NCBI RefSeq assembly: GCF_007830175.1
Contig: NZ_VLKH01000004.1
Span: forward strand, 248,001 to 312,000
Direction of reading: 5' to 3'
DNA: 64,000 nt
From: Sedimentibacter saalensis
Lineage (GTDB): Bacteria > Bacillota > Clostridia > Tissierellales > Sedimentibacteraceae
Shown here: in pieces, positions 53,898-62,621 of the stretch
How the letters are laid out: the number at the start of each line of letters is the position of its first letter
Numbering within the stretch: position 1 is the stretch's first letter
The notes under the pieces: generated by a model
Database searches by the model: none
Seen by the model: the letters and a program-made list of their open reading frames with translations, nothing else
What the model was told of the DNA's origin: nothing
Program-made: the position numbers and the translations under genes

Positions 53898-55334
53898 GTG
53901 ACTGATTTAGAATTTATTGAAAAAATAATTGATGAAAAAAAGCAACTGATTATTGATGTAAGCCATAAAATATGGAATTATGCAGAGCTTCCCTATGCTG
54001 AAACAAAATCAGCTTCACTTTTATGTGATGTGCTCAAGCAGGAAGGTTTTAAGATAACTTTGGAAGTTGCTGAAATTCCAACTGCCTTTACTGCTGTATT
54101 TGGAACAGGCACACCTGTTTTCGGATTTCTCGGAGAATATGACGCTCTTGACATTTTAAGCCAGGAGGCAGGAAATCCTCATAAATGTCCAATAAATGAA
54201 GGTGCTCCGGGACACGGCTGCGGACACAATCTCCTTGGAGCAGGTTCCCTTGGTGCTGCTCTTGCAGCAAAGGAATACTTAAAGGAAAATAATCTTAATG
54301 GAACAGTTATTTATTATGGCTGTGCTGCAGAGGAAGGGGCAGGGGCAAAACAGTTCATGGCCAGGGCAGGACTTTTTAACGGCGTTGATTTTATTTACAC
54401 ATGGCATCCGGCAACAACAAACGAAGTTCAGTCCGACCGTTCTGTTGCAATAATGGGAGCTAATTTTGAATTCAAAGGGCTCACTTCTCATGCAGGCGGC
54501 TCGCCCCATTTAGGAAGAAGCGCCCTTGATGCTGCAGAACTCATGAGCGTTGGTGTCAACTACTTAAGAGAGCACATCATAGACCAGGCACGAGTTCATT
54601 ATGCTTATGCAGATGCTGGTGGAACAGCCCCAAATGTTGTTCAGGACCACGCTCTTGTGAAATATGAAGTTCGTTCACCTAAGGTAAAGCAGGTTAAAGA
54701 ATTGTTTGAACGCGTTGTGGATGTTGCTAAAGGTGCAGCTATGATGACAGGAACAACAATGAACTATGAGGTAACAATGGCATTTTCTGATTACATAACA
54801 AACAGTGCTCTTGCAAAAGTTGCAGATGAATGTCTTCAGGAAATTGGTGCTCCAATGTGGGATGATGAAGATTATGCTCTTGCAAAACTATACCTTTCAT
54901 CATACAGCCAGAACACACTTAATAATATCAAGGAAGAAATAGCTGAAATATATGGTGACGACAAAGTTGAAGAAATTCTGGCAAAGCCACTTGACAGCAT
55001 CATTCATCCATATGATGAGAAAAACAAAAAATACAGCACCGGCTCCACAGATGTGGGAGATGTGTGCTATGCTGTACCAACTCTTAACTTTCTCATTGCA
55101 ACTGCATGCGTTGGAAATGTTGGGCACACATGGCAAATGACAGGTCAGTCAAACAGCAGCATATCAGACAAAGGTCTCATAACTGCTGCCAAGGCAATGG
55201 CATTAGCAGCCATAAGAACCATGAACATGCCTGATGTTATAGAAGAAGCAAAAAATATAGTGCTGAAGCAAAATGGAGGCGCTTACATCTGTCCTCTTCC
55301 TGACTACGTTAAACCACCTATTGGAAGATACTAA
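53898..55334 (+). CDS. M20 family amidohydrolase (AbgB-like)
   Basis: A 478-residue M20 metallohydrolase of the p-aminobenzoyl-glutamate hydrolase B / amidohydrolase kind. It has GTPVFGFLGEYDALD, GAPGHGCGHNLLGAGSLGAALA (metal ligand His) and YGCAAEEGAGAKQFMARAG (catalytic Glu pair). It opens with GTG 53898 after GAGGAGG. It is last in the amino acid transporter operon, so imported N-acyl or peptide-like amino acids may be deacylated here. The substrate is not shown. Confidence 0.9.
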   Translation: MTDLEFIEKIIDEKKQLIIDVSHKIWNYAELPYAETKSASLLCDVLKQEGFKITLEVAEIPTAFTAVFGTGTPVFGFLGEYDALDILSQEAGNPHKCPINEGAPGHGCGHNLLGAGSLGAALAAKEYLKENNLNGTVIYYGCAAEEGAGAKQFMARAGLFNGVDFIYTWHPATTNEVQSDRSVAIMGANFEFKGLTSHAGGSPHLGRSALDAAELMSVGVNYLREHIIDQARVHYAYADAGGTAPNVVQDHALVKYEVRSPKVKQVKELFERVVDVAKGAAMMTGTTMNYEVTMAFSDYITNSALAKVADECLQEIGAPMWDDEDYALAKLYLSSYSQNTLNNIKEEIAEIYGDDKVEEILAKPLDSIIHPYDEKNKKYSTGSTDVGDVCYAVPTLNFLIATACVGNVGHTWQMTGQSNSSISDKGLITAAKAMALAAIRTMNMPDVIEEAKNIVLKQNGGAYICPLPDYVKPPIGRY

Positions 55335-55363
55335 AATAAATGCCGCAAATGCGGCATTTATTT
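55334..55363. terminator. Bidirectional terminator between the M20 gene and bcp
   Basis: AAATAAATGCCGC and GCGGCATTTATTT form a perfect 13-bp stem with an AAAT loop between the convergent genes. Confidence 0.8.
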
Positions 55364-55826
55364 AATCAGACAACTCCTTAAGATCTTCAAGTACTTTCTC
55401 CACATGATTATTTACTTTTACTTTGGAATAAATTTTTCTTACTATTCCTTGTTTATCAATTATGAAAGTTGTTCTCTCAACACCCATGGTCTTTTTACCA
55501 TACATGTTTTTTTCCTTCCACACATCAAAGGCCTTAATGACTTCTAAATCAACATCACTGGCAAGATCAAATTTCAAATTGTATTTTTCTGTAAACTTCT
55601 TATGACTGTCAAGACTGTCCTTGCTTACCCCCACAACAACTGCTTCAAGTTTTTCAAAGTCATTCAGGTGTTCGTTGAAATCAACGGCTTCATTTGTTCA
55701 GCCCGATGTCATGTCCTTGGAGTAAAAATAAAAAACTACATTTTTACCTCTAAGATCAGATAATTTAATTGTTCTTCCGTTTAACTCCAAAAAAACATCA
55801 GGAGCAGCATCTCCTATATTTATCAT
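55362..55826 (-). CDS. bcp: Selenocysteine-containing peroxiredoxin (Bcp/PrxQ)
   Basis: A single frame runs from ATG 55826 to the stop at 55362, 154 residues, the usual Bcp length, interrupted only by TGA at 55700-55698. Translation around it is YFYSKDMTSG-[TGA]-TNEAVDFNEHL, which aligns with the Bcp active site YPKDxTPGCTxEA, so TGA replaces the peroxidatic Cys at residue 43. Sequence on both sides is normal Bcp (DVFLELNGRTIKLSDLRGKNVV; VGVSKDSLDSHKKF). A small hairpin 11 bases after TGA can be the SECIS. The usual resolving Cys five residues on is Val. It reduces peroxides with thioredoxin. Sec machinery genes are not in the window. Confidence 0.88.
55673..55686 (-). other. Candidate SECIS hairpin of the selenoprotein gene
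   Basis: CGTTG-ATTT-CAACG on the minus strand is a perfect small stem-loop beginning 11 bases after TGA 55698. Bacterial SECIS elements sit directly 3' of the UGA, inside the coding region. The match to a SelB-binding loop is not proven. Confidence 0.5.
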
Positions 55827-55983
55827 AATAGCCTCCTTTTTTTATGATATTATAACATATTCGTGAATATTTTGAGAAAAATAATTACATACTTTAAAAC
55901 AAACAAATAATATTTGGAATAACTGCTATTATATGTTATAGTTAATGAACTATGAAAACAATTTTGATGAACGGAGAATATCA

Positions 55984-56838
55984 TTGAGAAAAATTATTAT
56001 ATCAACAGAAAGCGGGTCCGATCTACCATTGGATCTAATTAAGCGTCACAATATTCAGGTTGTTCCAATGCATGTTATAATGGACGAGCAAAATTATCCA
56101 GATGGTTCAATACCTGTTACAATGGTTTACGATTATTACCAACAGACAAAAAAAATACCCTCCACATCGTCAACAAACCCAAATGAATATGAAAGTTTCT
56201 TCCGCAAAATTAATGAAGATAACCCGGGCTGTGCAATAATTCACATTGCATATTCCTCAAAAGCTTCAAGCACATATCAAAATGCTTCCATAGCAATCAA
56301 GGAATTTGACAACATTTACTTGGTAGACTCCATGAATGTGTCGGGCGGTGAAGCTGCAATTATTGTAAAATCAGCTGAGCTGGCAGAAAAAAGCAACTGC
56401 ACGGAACCAGAAAAACTAGTTGAAGAAATACGAACATTTGTCTCACGAGCACGTGCCTCCTTTATTCCGGGAAATCTGGAGTACTTAAAGGCAGGTGGAC
56501 GTGTATCAAACGCTGCATATCTGGGAGCATCTCTGCTACAGCTTAAGCCCCTCATTGAAATTATAGAAGGAAAATTAGTATCTACAAAAAAATTCCGCGG
56601 TAAAATGAGACGTATAGCAGAAAATTACATAAACGAATTTATAAACCATTACAATTTAGAAAAAGACAGAATCTTTCTTTTGTATTCTCTTGGCCTTGAT
56701 GAAGAAATAAAAGTGCAAATGGAACAGATTGTGAAAGAAAATAATTTCAATAAAGTTCAATGGATACAGACCGGGTGTGTAATTTCCACACACAGCGGAC
56801 CAGGAGCAATTGGAATAGCAGGTTTTGAAATACAGTAA
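55984..56838 (+). CDS. DegV family fatty-acid-binding protein
   Basis: A 284-residue DegV protein. It has IIISTESGSDLPLDLIKRHNI, VPMHVIMDEQNYPDG, SSTNPNEYESFF (the TSxPS-type lipid-carboxylate loop), FIPGNLEYLKAGGRVSNAAY and VISTHSGPGAIGIAG. These bind the fatty-acid head group; FakB proteins deliver fatty acids to the FakA kinase. TTG 55984 is chosen because GGAG lies 8 bases upstream and the protein then begins RKIIISTES, as in the family; an ATG 13 codons upstream has no site. FakA is not in the window. Confidence 0.92.
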   Translation: MRKIIISTESGSDLPLDLIKRHNIQVVPMHVIMDEQNYPDGSIPVTMVYDYYQQTKKIPSTSSTNPNEYESFFRKINEDNPGCAIIHIAYSSKASSTYQNASIAIKEFDNIYLVDSMNVSGGEAAIIVKSAELAEKSNCTEPEKLVEEIRTFVSRARASFIPGNLEYLKAGGRVSNAAYLGASLLQLKPLIEIIEGKLVSTKKFRGKMRRIAENYINEFINHYNLEKDRIFLLYSLGLDEEIKVQMEQIVKENNFNKVQWIQTGCVISTHSGPGAIGIAGFEIQ

Positions 56839-56873
56839 CACATAATTGTCAACATGAGTATCATTTAATACAT

Positions 56874-56912
56874 AAAAGAATGCATTAATGTCAAACATTA
56901 ATGCATTCTTTT
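56874..56912. terminator. Bidirectional terminator after degV
   Basis: AAAAGAATGCATTAATGT and ACATTAATGCATTCTTTT form a perfect 18-bp stem with a 3-base loop between the convergent genes. Confidence 0.92.
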
Positions 56913-58784
56913 TTATTGTTTTTCTCTTATATACAGTGCATCCGGATTAATCCAGTAATTTATTCTATCTTCACGGGTATCCAAAGAAATGCTGAGATCC
57001 CTTAAAACAAGCATTACTTCAACTTCAGGAGTTTCAAATTTAATACTCATGTCATCAAGGGGCACTTTTTGCGAAGATTCCATGTTCCCAGGAGGATATT
57101 TTTCGATAATCTTGTCAATATATGTGTTCAAGTCATCTTCTATAATCGTTCTGCTGTTTAGCATAATTTTTAAATCCGGTAAATTGTCAGGAGGAGTATA
57201 GGTCCAATAAACATCATACGTTCCCCTTTTTCCTTTTACTGTTATTCCACCATCCTGGTTTTTTTCGTAATAATCCTGAAAGCTTACAGCCCAGTTATAG
57301 TTGCTCACATCAACCGCCACCTGCTCGCGATACAGTGAGGTGCTCATATAAAAACCTGGAGATCCTTCATAAAAATCATCAGGCTGAGGCCAGATTTGTT
57401 CAAATCCCATTTTTGATTTAAATGTATTGCTGTTCTGAAGATCTCTGTCAAACCATGATGGCAGCTTTGCTTCATTGGTACCTGCAAGGAAACTTACAGC
57501 ATCAGTGATTGATTCCCTGACATTCTTATCGGGTTCAGCTGCTGCCGGAATCAATTTGTCGTCTTCAAGCATGCCTTCATTATTAAGAAGATTTTCAAGT
57601 CTGTTTATTTGGGCAGTTACAGGAAGTGCGTTGTATCCCACAAAAGGCAGGACCGTTATTGCAGCCAGAGAACAAACAACTGCAACAATTCCTATATGAG
57701 CTTTTGACTTTTTAATAATTAAAAGTATTGCTGCAAAGAGAGCTGCTACCCAAACCACAATAAAGAAATATTCAGTTGTTTTAAGTCCGTATTTTTGAAG
57801 CTGCAATACAAAAGCCCAGGCTTCAAAGGCCAGAATAAAAAGCACAGCCACAGGATAAACTTTTTTGTAAAATTTAGCTATAGCCGTTTCGTTGTGAGTG
57901 ACCATTATGTGAAGCCATATTCCGCTTACTGCAAACGACGTTGCTATTGAAGAAAGTCGAATGAAATCTGCTCTCATTCCTCCTACGATTGTCTTCCCTG
58001 CCCAAAGCAATAGCACAACTGTCATGGCAAGGACTATGGGCACCATGATGTATTGAAACAACACTTCAACGAACTTTGGCTGTTTCTGGGCTACAGCACG
58101 GTGTTCATCAACATTACCCTTGCTGAAATCCGGAAAATACCCAAGAAAAATTGTGAAAGCTAAAAAACCGCTTATAGTTCCGATATACATGTAGACTTTG
58201 CTGCTCATTTCTCTGTAAAGCAGTGCTCTTATGGCCCCTGCAACAGCAGATGTTCCGCTCATAATAACTATGCCGTAAAGAATGGCAATAAAAAATGCCT
58301 TGTGCGTCATGAAATACGAATGAGCGAAATCTGATTGGTCTTTTGGGTATCCTGCCATTACAATAAATGTCAGGAAACTTATAAGCATTAAAACTCCTAC
58401 CCGGGATGCTGCAATTATTGAAATAGTTTTATAACGGATTCCGGTAAATTCAGGGTCAGTTCCACCAAAAGCATATAAAAGCAGAAAAGCTGAAGCTGCA
58501 GCTAAAACACCAACAACATTTGCTGTCATGAAAGACTTTTTATCTCCTATGCGGCTTTTTGCAGCAGTTATTGCAGCCAGACTCAATATTGCTCCAAGTG
58601 CAAATGCCCAATGCAGGCAGTTAAACAGAAAATTGTAGGATTCCTGCTCAGGCCAGTCAAGATGAATCCTTACAATTGTAACCAGTGAAAAGGCCAGTGC
58701 ATTTGCAATAGCAGCAGGAAAAGTTTGAAAAGATTTTACTGCACCCTTTTGAATTTGCGAAACAGCTCTTTTAAAAACATTCAT
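56913..58784 (-). CDS. DUF4153 domain-containing membrane protein
   Basis: A 623-residue protein with about 12 to 13 membrane helices in residues 15-400 (DUF4153 pattern), followed by an extracytoplasmic tail (about 410-623) rich in Asp and aromatic residues, ending in ESSQKVPLDDMSIKFETPEVE. Function unknown. ATG 58784 is preferred because GGGAGGTG lies just before it; an upstream ATG 58808 would overlap that site and read through it. A 46-residue Lys-rich gene lies just upstream in the same direction. Confidence 0.83.
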   Translation of the reverse strand: MNVFKRAVSQIQKGAVKSFQTFPAAIANALAFSLVTIVRIHLDWPEQESYNFLFNCLHWAFALGAILSLAAITAAKSRIGDKKSFMTANVVGVLAAASAFLLLYAFGGTDPEFTGIRYKTISIIAASRVGVLMLISFLTFIVMAGYPKDQSDFAHSYFMTHKAFFIAILYGIVIMSGTSAVAGAIRALLYREMSSKVYMYIGTISGFLAFTIFLGYFPDFSKGNVDEHRAVAQKQPKFVEVLFQYIMVPIVLAMTVVLLLWAGKTIVGGMRADFIRLSSIATSFAVSGIWLHIMVTHNETAIAKFYKKVYPVAVLFILAFEAWAFVLQLQKYGLKTTEYFFIVVWVAALFAAILLIIKKSKAHIGIVAVVCSLAAITVLPFVGYNALPVTAQINRLENLLNNEGMLEDDKLIPAAAEPDKNVRESITDAVSFLAGTNEAKLPSWFDRDLQNSNTFKSKMGFEQIWPQPDDFYEGSPGFYMSTSLYREQVAVDVSNYNWAVSFQDYYEKNQDGGITVKGKRGTYDVYWTYTPPDNLPDLKIMLNSRTIIEDDLNTYIDKIIEKYPPGNMESSQKVPLDDMSIKFETPEVEVMLVLRDLSISLDTREDRINYWINPDALYIREKQ

Positions 58785-58814
58785 AATTTTCACCTCCCGA
58801 TCCAGCAATACTGT

Positions 58815-58955
58815 CTACTGATCTTTTTTCTTTTTCTTAATAAGCTCCGGCTGTGTCATAACTGGTCTTTCATAAGTTATGGGAACATATGTTGTTACAT
58901 CATCTGTTTTTTTCTTTTTCTTTCTTTCTTCTTTTTTAATATTTTTATTTGCCAT
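58815..58955 (-). CDS. Small Lys-rich protein (46 residues)
   Basis: A 46-residue gene, starting at ATG 58955 after GAAAGAAGGAT and ending at TAG 58815, 30 bases before the DUF4153 start. The protein has two lysine-rich ends (IKKEERKKKKK and IKKKKKDQ) around TYVPITYERPVMTQPELI. It has no membrane segment and no known family. Ribosome site, spacing and shared direction suggest it is translated in one operon with the DUF4153 gene. It could be a leader peptide or a small partner protein of that membrane protein. Confidence 0.65.
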   Translation of the reverse strand: MANKNIKKEERKKKKKTDDVTTYVPITYERPVMTQPELIKKKKKDQ

Positions 58956-59204
58956 ATTAATATCCTTCTTTCTTATATATTTTAAATTATTACTCCTACA
59001 TTATACCATAAATGTTGAAACTATAAAATATTGTATTAATTATTAAAGTATTTTTAATATATTTACCCTGAATGCACTATCCTAAACAATTAAGTATACC
59101 CGCTTTTTTGCCATTAAATTTGTGAAGAAAATTAATTTAATTGTAAGTTTCACCGATAATGTGGTAAAATAAAAGCAATCAAGGTAACATGTAAAGGAGA
59201 ACAT

Positions 59205-59552
59205 ATGAAAGAAATTAGCGGAGTAGAAAAACAAAAGAAACTGGTTAATGTTGTTTTGGATGAAAAAGATGTGCCGGTTCTTATAAAAGATATTGAAGAG
59301 ATGGAATTTGAAGACACTAAGTATAAGAGCAAGGAAAAATTTGAATATGACAAAAAAATAATTCTAGAAACACCATGGAATGTAAATGTGGTTCTACAGA
59401 ATAAAACAAGCAAAATTAGCGAAATAATCGACATTAATCTTCAAAGAAACGGAATTGAAGACGTAAGCTGCAAAAGGATATTTTCTGCACTCAGAGCAAA
59501 GTACAAATCTTCTCCTAACCTGGACGACAATGAAAGAGCAGAATTAATATAG
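59205..59552 (+). CDS. Hypothetical protein, 115 residues
   Basis: A 115-residue soluble, charged protein. It starts KEISGVEKQKKLVNVVLDEKDVPVLIKDIEEMEF and ends LRAKYKSSPNLDDNERAELI. No domain is recognised. AAAGGAGAAC precedes the ATG and a clean terminator follows, so it is a real gene. It stands alone and is probably a single-gene transcript. No homolog can be named from memory. Confidence 0.7.
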   Translation: MKEISGVEKQKKLVNVVLDEKDVPVLIKDIEEMEFEDTKYKSKEKFEYDKKIILETPWNVNVVLQNKTSKISEIIDINLQRNGIEDVSCKRIFSALRAKYKSSPNLDDNERAELI

Positions 59553-59574
59553 CGGGATAACCGCTTATTTTTTT
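59551..59574 (+). terminator. Terminator of the 115-residue hypothetical gene
   Basis: AGCGG and CCGCT flank GATAA, followed by TATTTTTTT, directly after the stop codon. Confidence 0.85.
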
Positions 59575-59588
59575 GTAAAGATTTAACA

Positions 59589-59616
59589 AAAAACCTGCCA
59601 AATAAGGCAGGTTTTT
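59589..59616 (-). terminator. Terminator of the ferritin-like gene
   Basis: AAAAACCTGCC and GGCAGGTTTTT form an 11-bp stem; the minus strand tail is TTTTTGTTAAAT. Confidence 0.85.
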
Positions 59617-59620
59617 ATAC

Positions 59621-60109
59621 TTATAATCCTCTTCCAAAAAGCGGCTGGCTTTCTGTCTTCCTCTGAAGAATCATCTTCAGATGAGATTTTTCTTCCTTAA
59701 GTATGATTTCCATTTCATCCTTGGCAAGATCAGGATAAAGTCTTTGAAGTTCGGTCACAAATATTACAGCATCTCTTTCGGACTGTTCTGCCAGTTCGAA
59801 TATCTGGCTCTTGGTAAATATTTTTTTTGCTTCTTCAATAAGTTTCTCATCAAAAAGAACATTGTTATCAACCAGCAAATCCATGTACTGTGCATCTTCA
59901 TCATCTAAATCAACTTCTGCATTCTTTTCGAATTTTGTAAGCAGCGCATTGTAGATCTTTTCATGCCTTTCTTCGTCTTTAGCCAGCTTTTCGAAAAACT
60001 GCTCTCCAATTCTTACTTCAGCAGCAACAGCCCTGTATAATTTTGCAGCACTTGCTTCATTTTCAGCAATTGTTTTTAATAATTTTGTTCCATTCCATTT
60101 AACAGACAT
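59621..60109 (-). CDS. Ferritin-like (rubrerythrin-type) diiron protein
   Basis: A 162-residue four-helix protein with the diiron ligands of the ferritin-like superfamily: ENEASAAKLY, EERHEKIY, EQSERDAVIF and EEKSHLKMIL (two ExxH pairs). It is a rubrerythrin without the C-terminal rubredoxin domain. Such proteins scavenge peroxide or store iron in anaerobes. AAAGGGG precedes the ATG. It stands near the selenoperoxidase gene, both being oxidative-stress functions, but not in one operon. Confidence 0.85.
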   Translation of the reverse strand: MSVKWNGTKLLKTIAENEASAAKLYRAVAAEVRIGEQFFEKLAKDEERHEKIYNALLTKFEKNAEVDLDDEDAQYMDLLVDNNVLFDEKLIEEAKKIFTKSQIFELAEQSERDAVIFVTELQRLYPDLAKDEMEIILKEEKSHLKMILQRKTESQPLFGRGL

Positions 60110-60220
60110 AATATTTCCCCTTTCAGATATTTTATCACTTTAAATTTATACCCGAAAAAATATTATTAAAACATCATTATAAGCTTTATGAAACGATAAA
60201 AACAGCTCTGCAAGTTAAAA

Positions 60221-61489
60221 CTAATTTATATTATCCAATGCCTGTTTTATATCGTCAAGTATATCATCAATATTTTCAATGCCCACAGAAAGTCTCACAA
60301 GTCCAGGTGTGATACCTGCTGCAACAAGCTGGCTGTCAGTAAGCTGTCTGTGAGTGGAGCTGGCCGGATGCAGTACACATGTGCGTATGTCTGCAACATG
60401 GACCTCATTTGATGCAAGCTTTAAAGAATCGATAAATTTAACGGCATTTTCTCTGCTTCCTTTTATTGATAATGAAATTACACCGCTTGCTCCCTTAGGA
60501 ACATATTTTTTTGCAAGTTCGTGATATTTATCTGTTGCAAGTCCCGGATAATTTACAAATTCAACTTTTTCAGATTTACTTAAATAATCCGCAACAGTCA
60601 ATGCATTGCTGCAGTGTCTTTCCATTCTTACTGCAAGAGTTTCCAGTCCAAGGTTTAAAAGGAATGCTGCATTGGCAGAAGGATATGCTCCTATATCCCT
60701 CATCATCTGCACTCTTGCTTTTGCTATGTAAGCTGCCTTGCCGAAGTTTTTAGTGTACACAACACCGTGATAAGATTCATCAGGTTCTGTAAATTCAGGG
60801 AACTTTCCGCTTGTCCAGTCAAAGTTTCCGCTGTCCACAATTACTCCTCCAAGCTGGACAGCATGGCCATCCATGTACTTCGTGGTTGAATGGACTACAA
60901 TATCTGCTCCAAATTCAAAAGGTCTGCAAAGAACAGGTGTTGCAAATGTGTTGTCAACAATCAGCGGCACATTATTTTTGTGAGCAATATTTGCAAATTT
61001 TTCAATATCAAACACAGAAAGTGCAGGATTAGCTATTGTTTCTCCAAAAACAGCCCTTGTGTTATCCTTGAACTCCTTTTGAATTTCTTCTTCTGTGGCA
61101 TCAGTGCTTACAAAAGTGCACTCTATTCCAAATCTTTTTAAAGTTACAGCAAAAAGATTTATTGTTCCTCCGTATATTGTAGATACGCTGATAAAATGGT
61201 CACCGGCTTTAAGAATATTCAAAAGACTTATCATTGAAGCAGCTTGTCCTGACGTGGTGCACATTGCTCCCACTCCCCCTTCAAGGGCGGCAATCTTAGC
61301 TTCAACTGCAGCAACTGTGGGATTTGAAATACGTGAATACATGTGTCCTTCAGCACTGAGGTCAAACAGCTTTCCTATATGTTCAGTGGAATCATACTTG
61401 TATGTGGTTGATTGATATATGGGAAGAGCCCTTGGTTCTCCATTTTTAGGCTGGTAGCCTTCATGAAGCAGTTGTGTTTCAATTTTCAT
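60221..61489 (-). CDS. metY: O-acetylhomoserine aminocarboxypropyltransferase (O-acetylhomoserine sulfhydrylase)
   Basis: A 422-residue PLP enzyme of the Cys/Met metabolism family. The PLP lysine is in VHSTTKYMDGHAV. It opens TQLLHEGYQPKNGEPRALPIYQSTTYKYDS and ends with GITPGLVRLSVGIENIDDI. It adds sulfide (or methanethiol) to O-acetylhomoserine to give homocysteine or methionine. CGGAGG precedes the ATG, and a sigma-A promoter lies at 61569-61597. Some clostridial MetY relatives may also use selenide, but nothing here shows it. Confidence 0.94.
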   Translation of the reverse strand: MKIETQLLHEGYQPKNGEPRALPIYQSTTYKYDSTEHIGKLFDLSAEGHMYSRISNPTVAAVEAKIAALEGGVGAMCTTSGQAASMISLLNILKAGDHFISVSTIYGGTINLFAVTLKRFGIECTFVSTDATEEEIQKEFKDNTRAVFGETIANPALSVFDIEKFANIAHKNNVPLIVDNTFATPVLCRPFEFGADIVVHSTTKYMDGHAVQLGGVIVDSGNFDWTSGKFPEFTEPDESYHGVVYTKNFGKAAYIAKARVQMMRDIGAYPSANAAFLLNLGLETLAVRMERHCSNALTVADYLSKSEKVEFVNYPGLATDKYHELAKKYVPKGASGVISLSIKGSRENAVKFIDSLKLASNEVHVADIRTCVLHPASSTHRQLTDSQLVAAGITPGLVRLSVGIENIDDILDDIKQALDNIN

Positions 61490-61568
61490 TTATTACCTCC
61501 GGTTGAATTTACTTTCCCATTGGATAATTGACATAGCGCAATTACAATGAAGGAATATATTGTTGAAC

Positions 61569-61597
61569 ATTATATCACGATGTGCAATTTTCATCAA
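61569..61597 (-). promoter_or_regulatory. Sigma-A promoter of metY
   Basis: On the minus strand TTGATG (61597-61592), a 17-base spacer, TATAAT (61574-61569), 80 bases upstream of the metY start. No S-box or T-box core was recognised in the leader. Confidence 0.75.
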
Positions 61598-61670
61598 TAT
61601 ACATTTTAAAGTATTTATATGTATGTTTATGATGCCCATTTGAAATATATCATCCTAGAATCGCACACAA

Positions 61671-62621
61671 TTATTTCCAGCTGATATTTTCCGGCATTCT
61701 TAGAGCCTGATGTTTTATAATTGGAACATTGTATTTTTCGCCAAGTTTTCTCACAAGATCCTTGTAACATCCCTTTAGTTTGTCGTGAAAAACAATGCCG
61801 TCAATTCCTCCTATAATTGATTCTATGCATGCGGAGAGTTTTTCCTCCCCTTGTTCATTTTCGTATTCACCTGAAACAAGCCACTGATTTGCCACAATAT
61901 GAGAAATACCGAAATATTCTTTCCCATCGTTCCAGGAAGTGTGTACTGATTCGGCAAAATTCGGATCAAAATGAATGCCGCCAACACATAGTAAATTATG
62001 AAGCTTTATGTCATGGTCAAAAACATGCAACAGTGAACGAGCTAAAATGCTGCATGCCTGCTTGTTGCACCAGCTATCTTCTTCACTTCCCACTTCTATG
62101 TCAACCATGGGAACACTGTATTTAAGAATCAATTCCGGGTCGCCTGTTCCGTCATGGACTCCTGACCAATGAGTAGCTTCAGTTACTACCTTAAAATCTT
62201 CAAGTCCTATATCTTTTCGTATTTTTTCCATTGAAATCATTAGATTATGATTGTACAAAGGATTAGCTGGTCCGTAGCAGCCTGATGATACATCTCCTAT
62301 TGTGTGAATTGTTAACACCCTTTCAGGCGCATTTGTTCCTTCATGCCATGTTACCATTCCTGACATATCAAAGTCACCAAAATATTTGTTCATATCAGGT
62401 AAAAATCTGGGATAATCACGGCATATAGCAATATCACTGGGAGCAAAATAATATTCATTGTTTTTTTCATCAGCATACTTCATCACTTCTTTTCCAGCAA
62501 AAGTAAAACCTGCTGGATGAAGATATCCTTCTTCTTGTAAAATATCCCACACAAGAAAGCTCACATGTCCCCAGTCTTTATGGTCACAAATATAATATAC
62601 AGCTTTTCTTCCTCTTGTCAT
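61671..62621 (-). CDS. DTD2/GEK1-like D-aminoacyl-tRNA deacylase
   Basis: A 316-residue soluble protein resembling the DTD2 (tRNA_deacylase, PF04414) family. Matching elements are the opening AVYYICDHKDWGHVSFLVWD, LTIHTIGDVSSG, a central VTEATHWSGVHDGTGDPE with the His-rich active-site region, VDIEVGSEEDSW and VGGIHFDPNFAESV. DTD2 removes D-amino acids from tRNA and is known mainly from archaea and plants, so a bacterial version is unusual. GGGAGGAACG precedes ATG 62621. D-aminoacylase and DpaL in the same window give a D-amino acid context. The assignment rests on motif memory. Confidence 0.72.
   Translation of the reverse strand: MTRGRKAVYYICDHKDWGHVSFLVWDILQEEGYLHPAGFTFAGKEVMKYADEKNNEYYFAPSDIAICRDYPRFLPDMNKYFGDFDMSGMVTWHEGTNAPERVLTIHTIGDVSSGCYGPANPLYNHNLMISMEKIRKDIGLEDFKVVTEATHWSGVHDGTGDPELILKYSVPMVDIEVGSEEDSWCNKQACSILARSLLHVFDHDIKLHNLLCVGGIHFDPNFAESVHTSWNDGKEYFGISHIVANQWLVSGEYENEQGEEKLSACIESIIGGIDGIVFHDKLKGCYKDLVRKLGEKYNVPIIKHQALRMPENISWK

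Noticed and set aside
55362-55634. Separate 90-residue gene starting at GTG 55634
   Set aside because: It has no ribosome site of its own and is the 3' part of the bcp selenoprotein frame, which continues to ATG 55826.
55698-55700. Pseudogene interpretation of the TGA in bcp
   Set aside because: The stop is exactly at the peroxidatic Cys codon, the frame is otherwise perfect, a hairpin follows and selenium genes are nearby.
61490-61597. SAM (S-box) or T-box riboswitch before metY
   Set aside because: No conserved core or terminator is present and the promoter is only 80 bases from the start codon.
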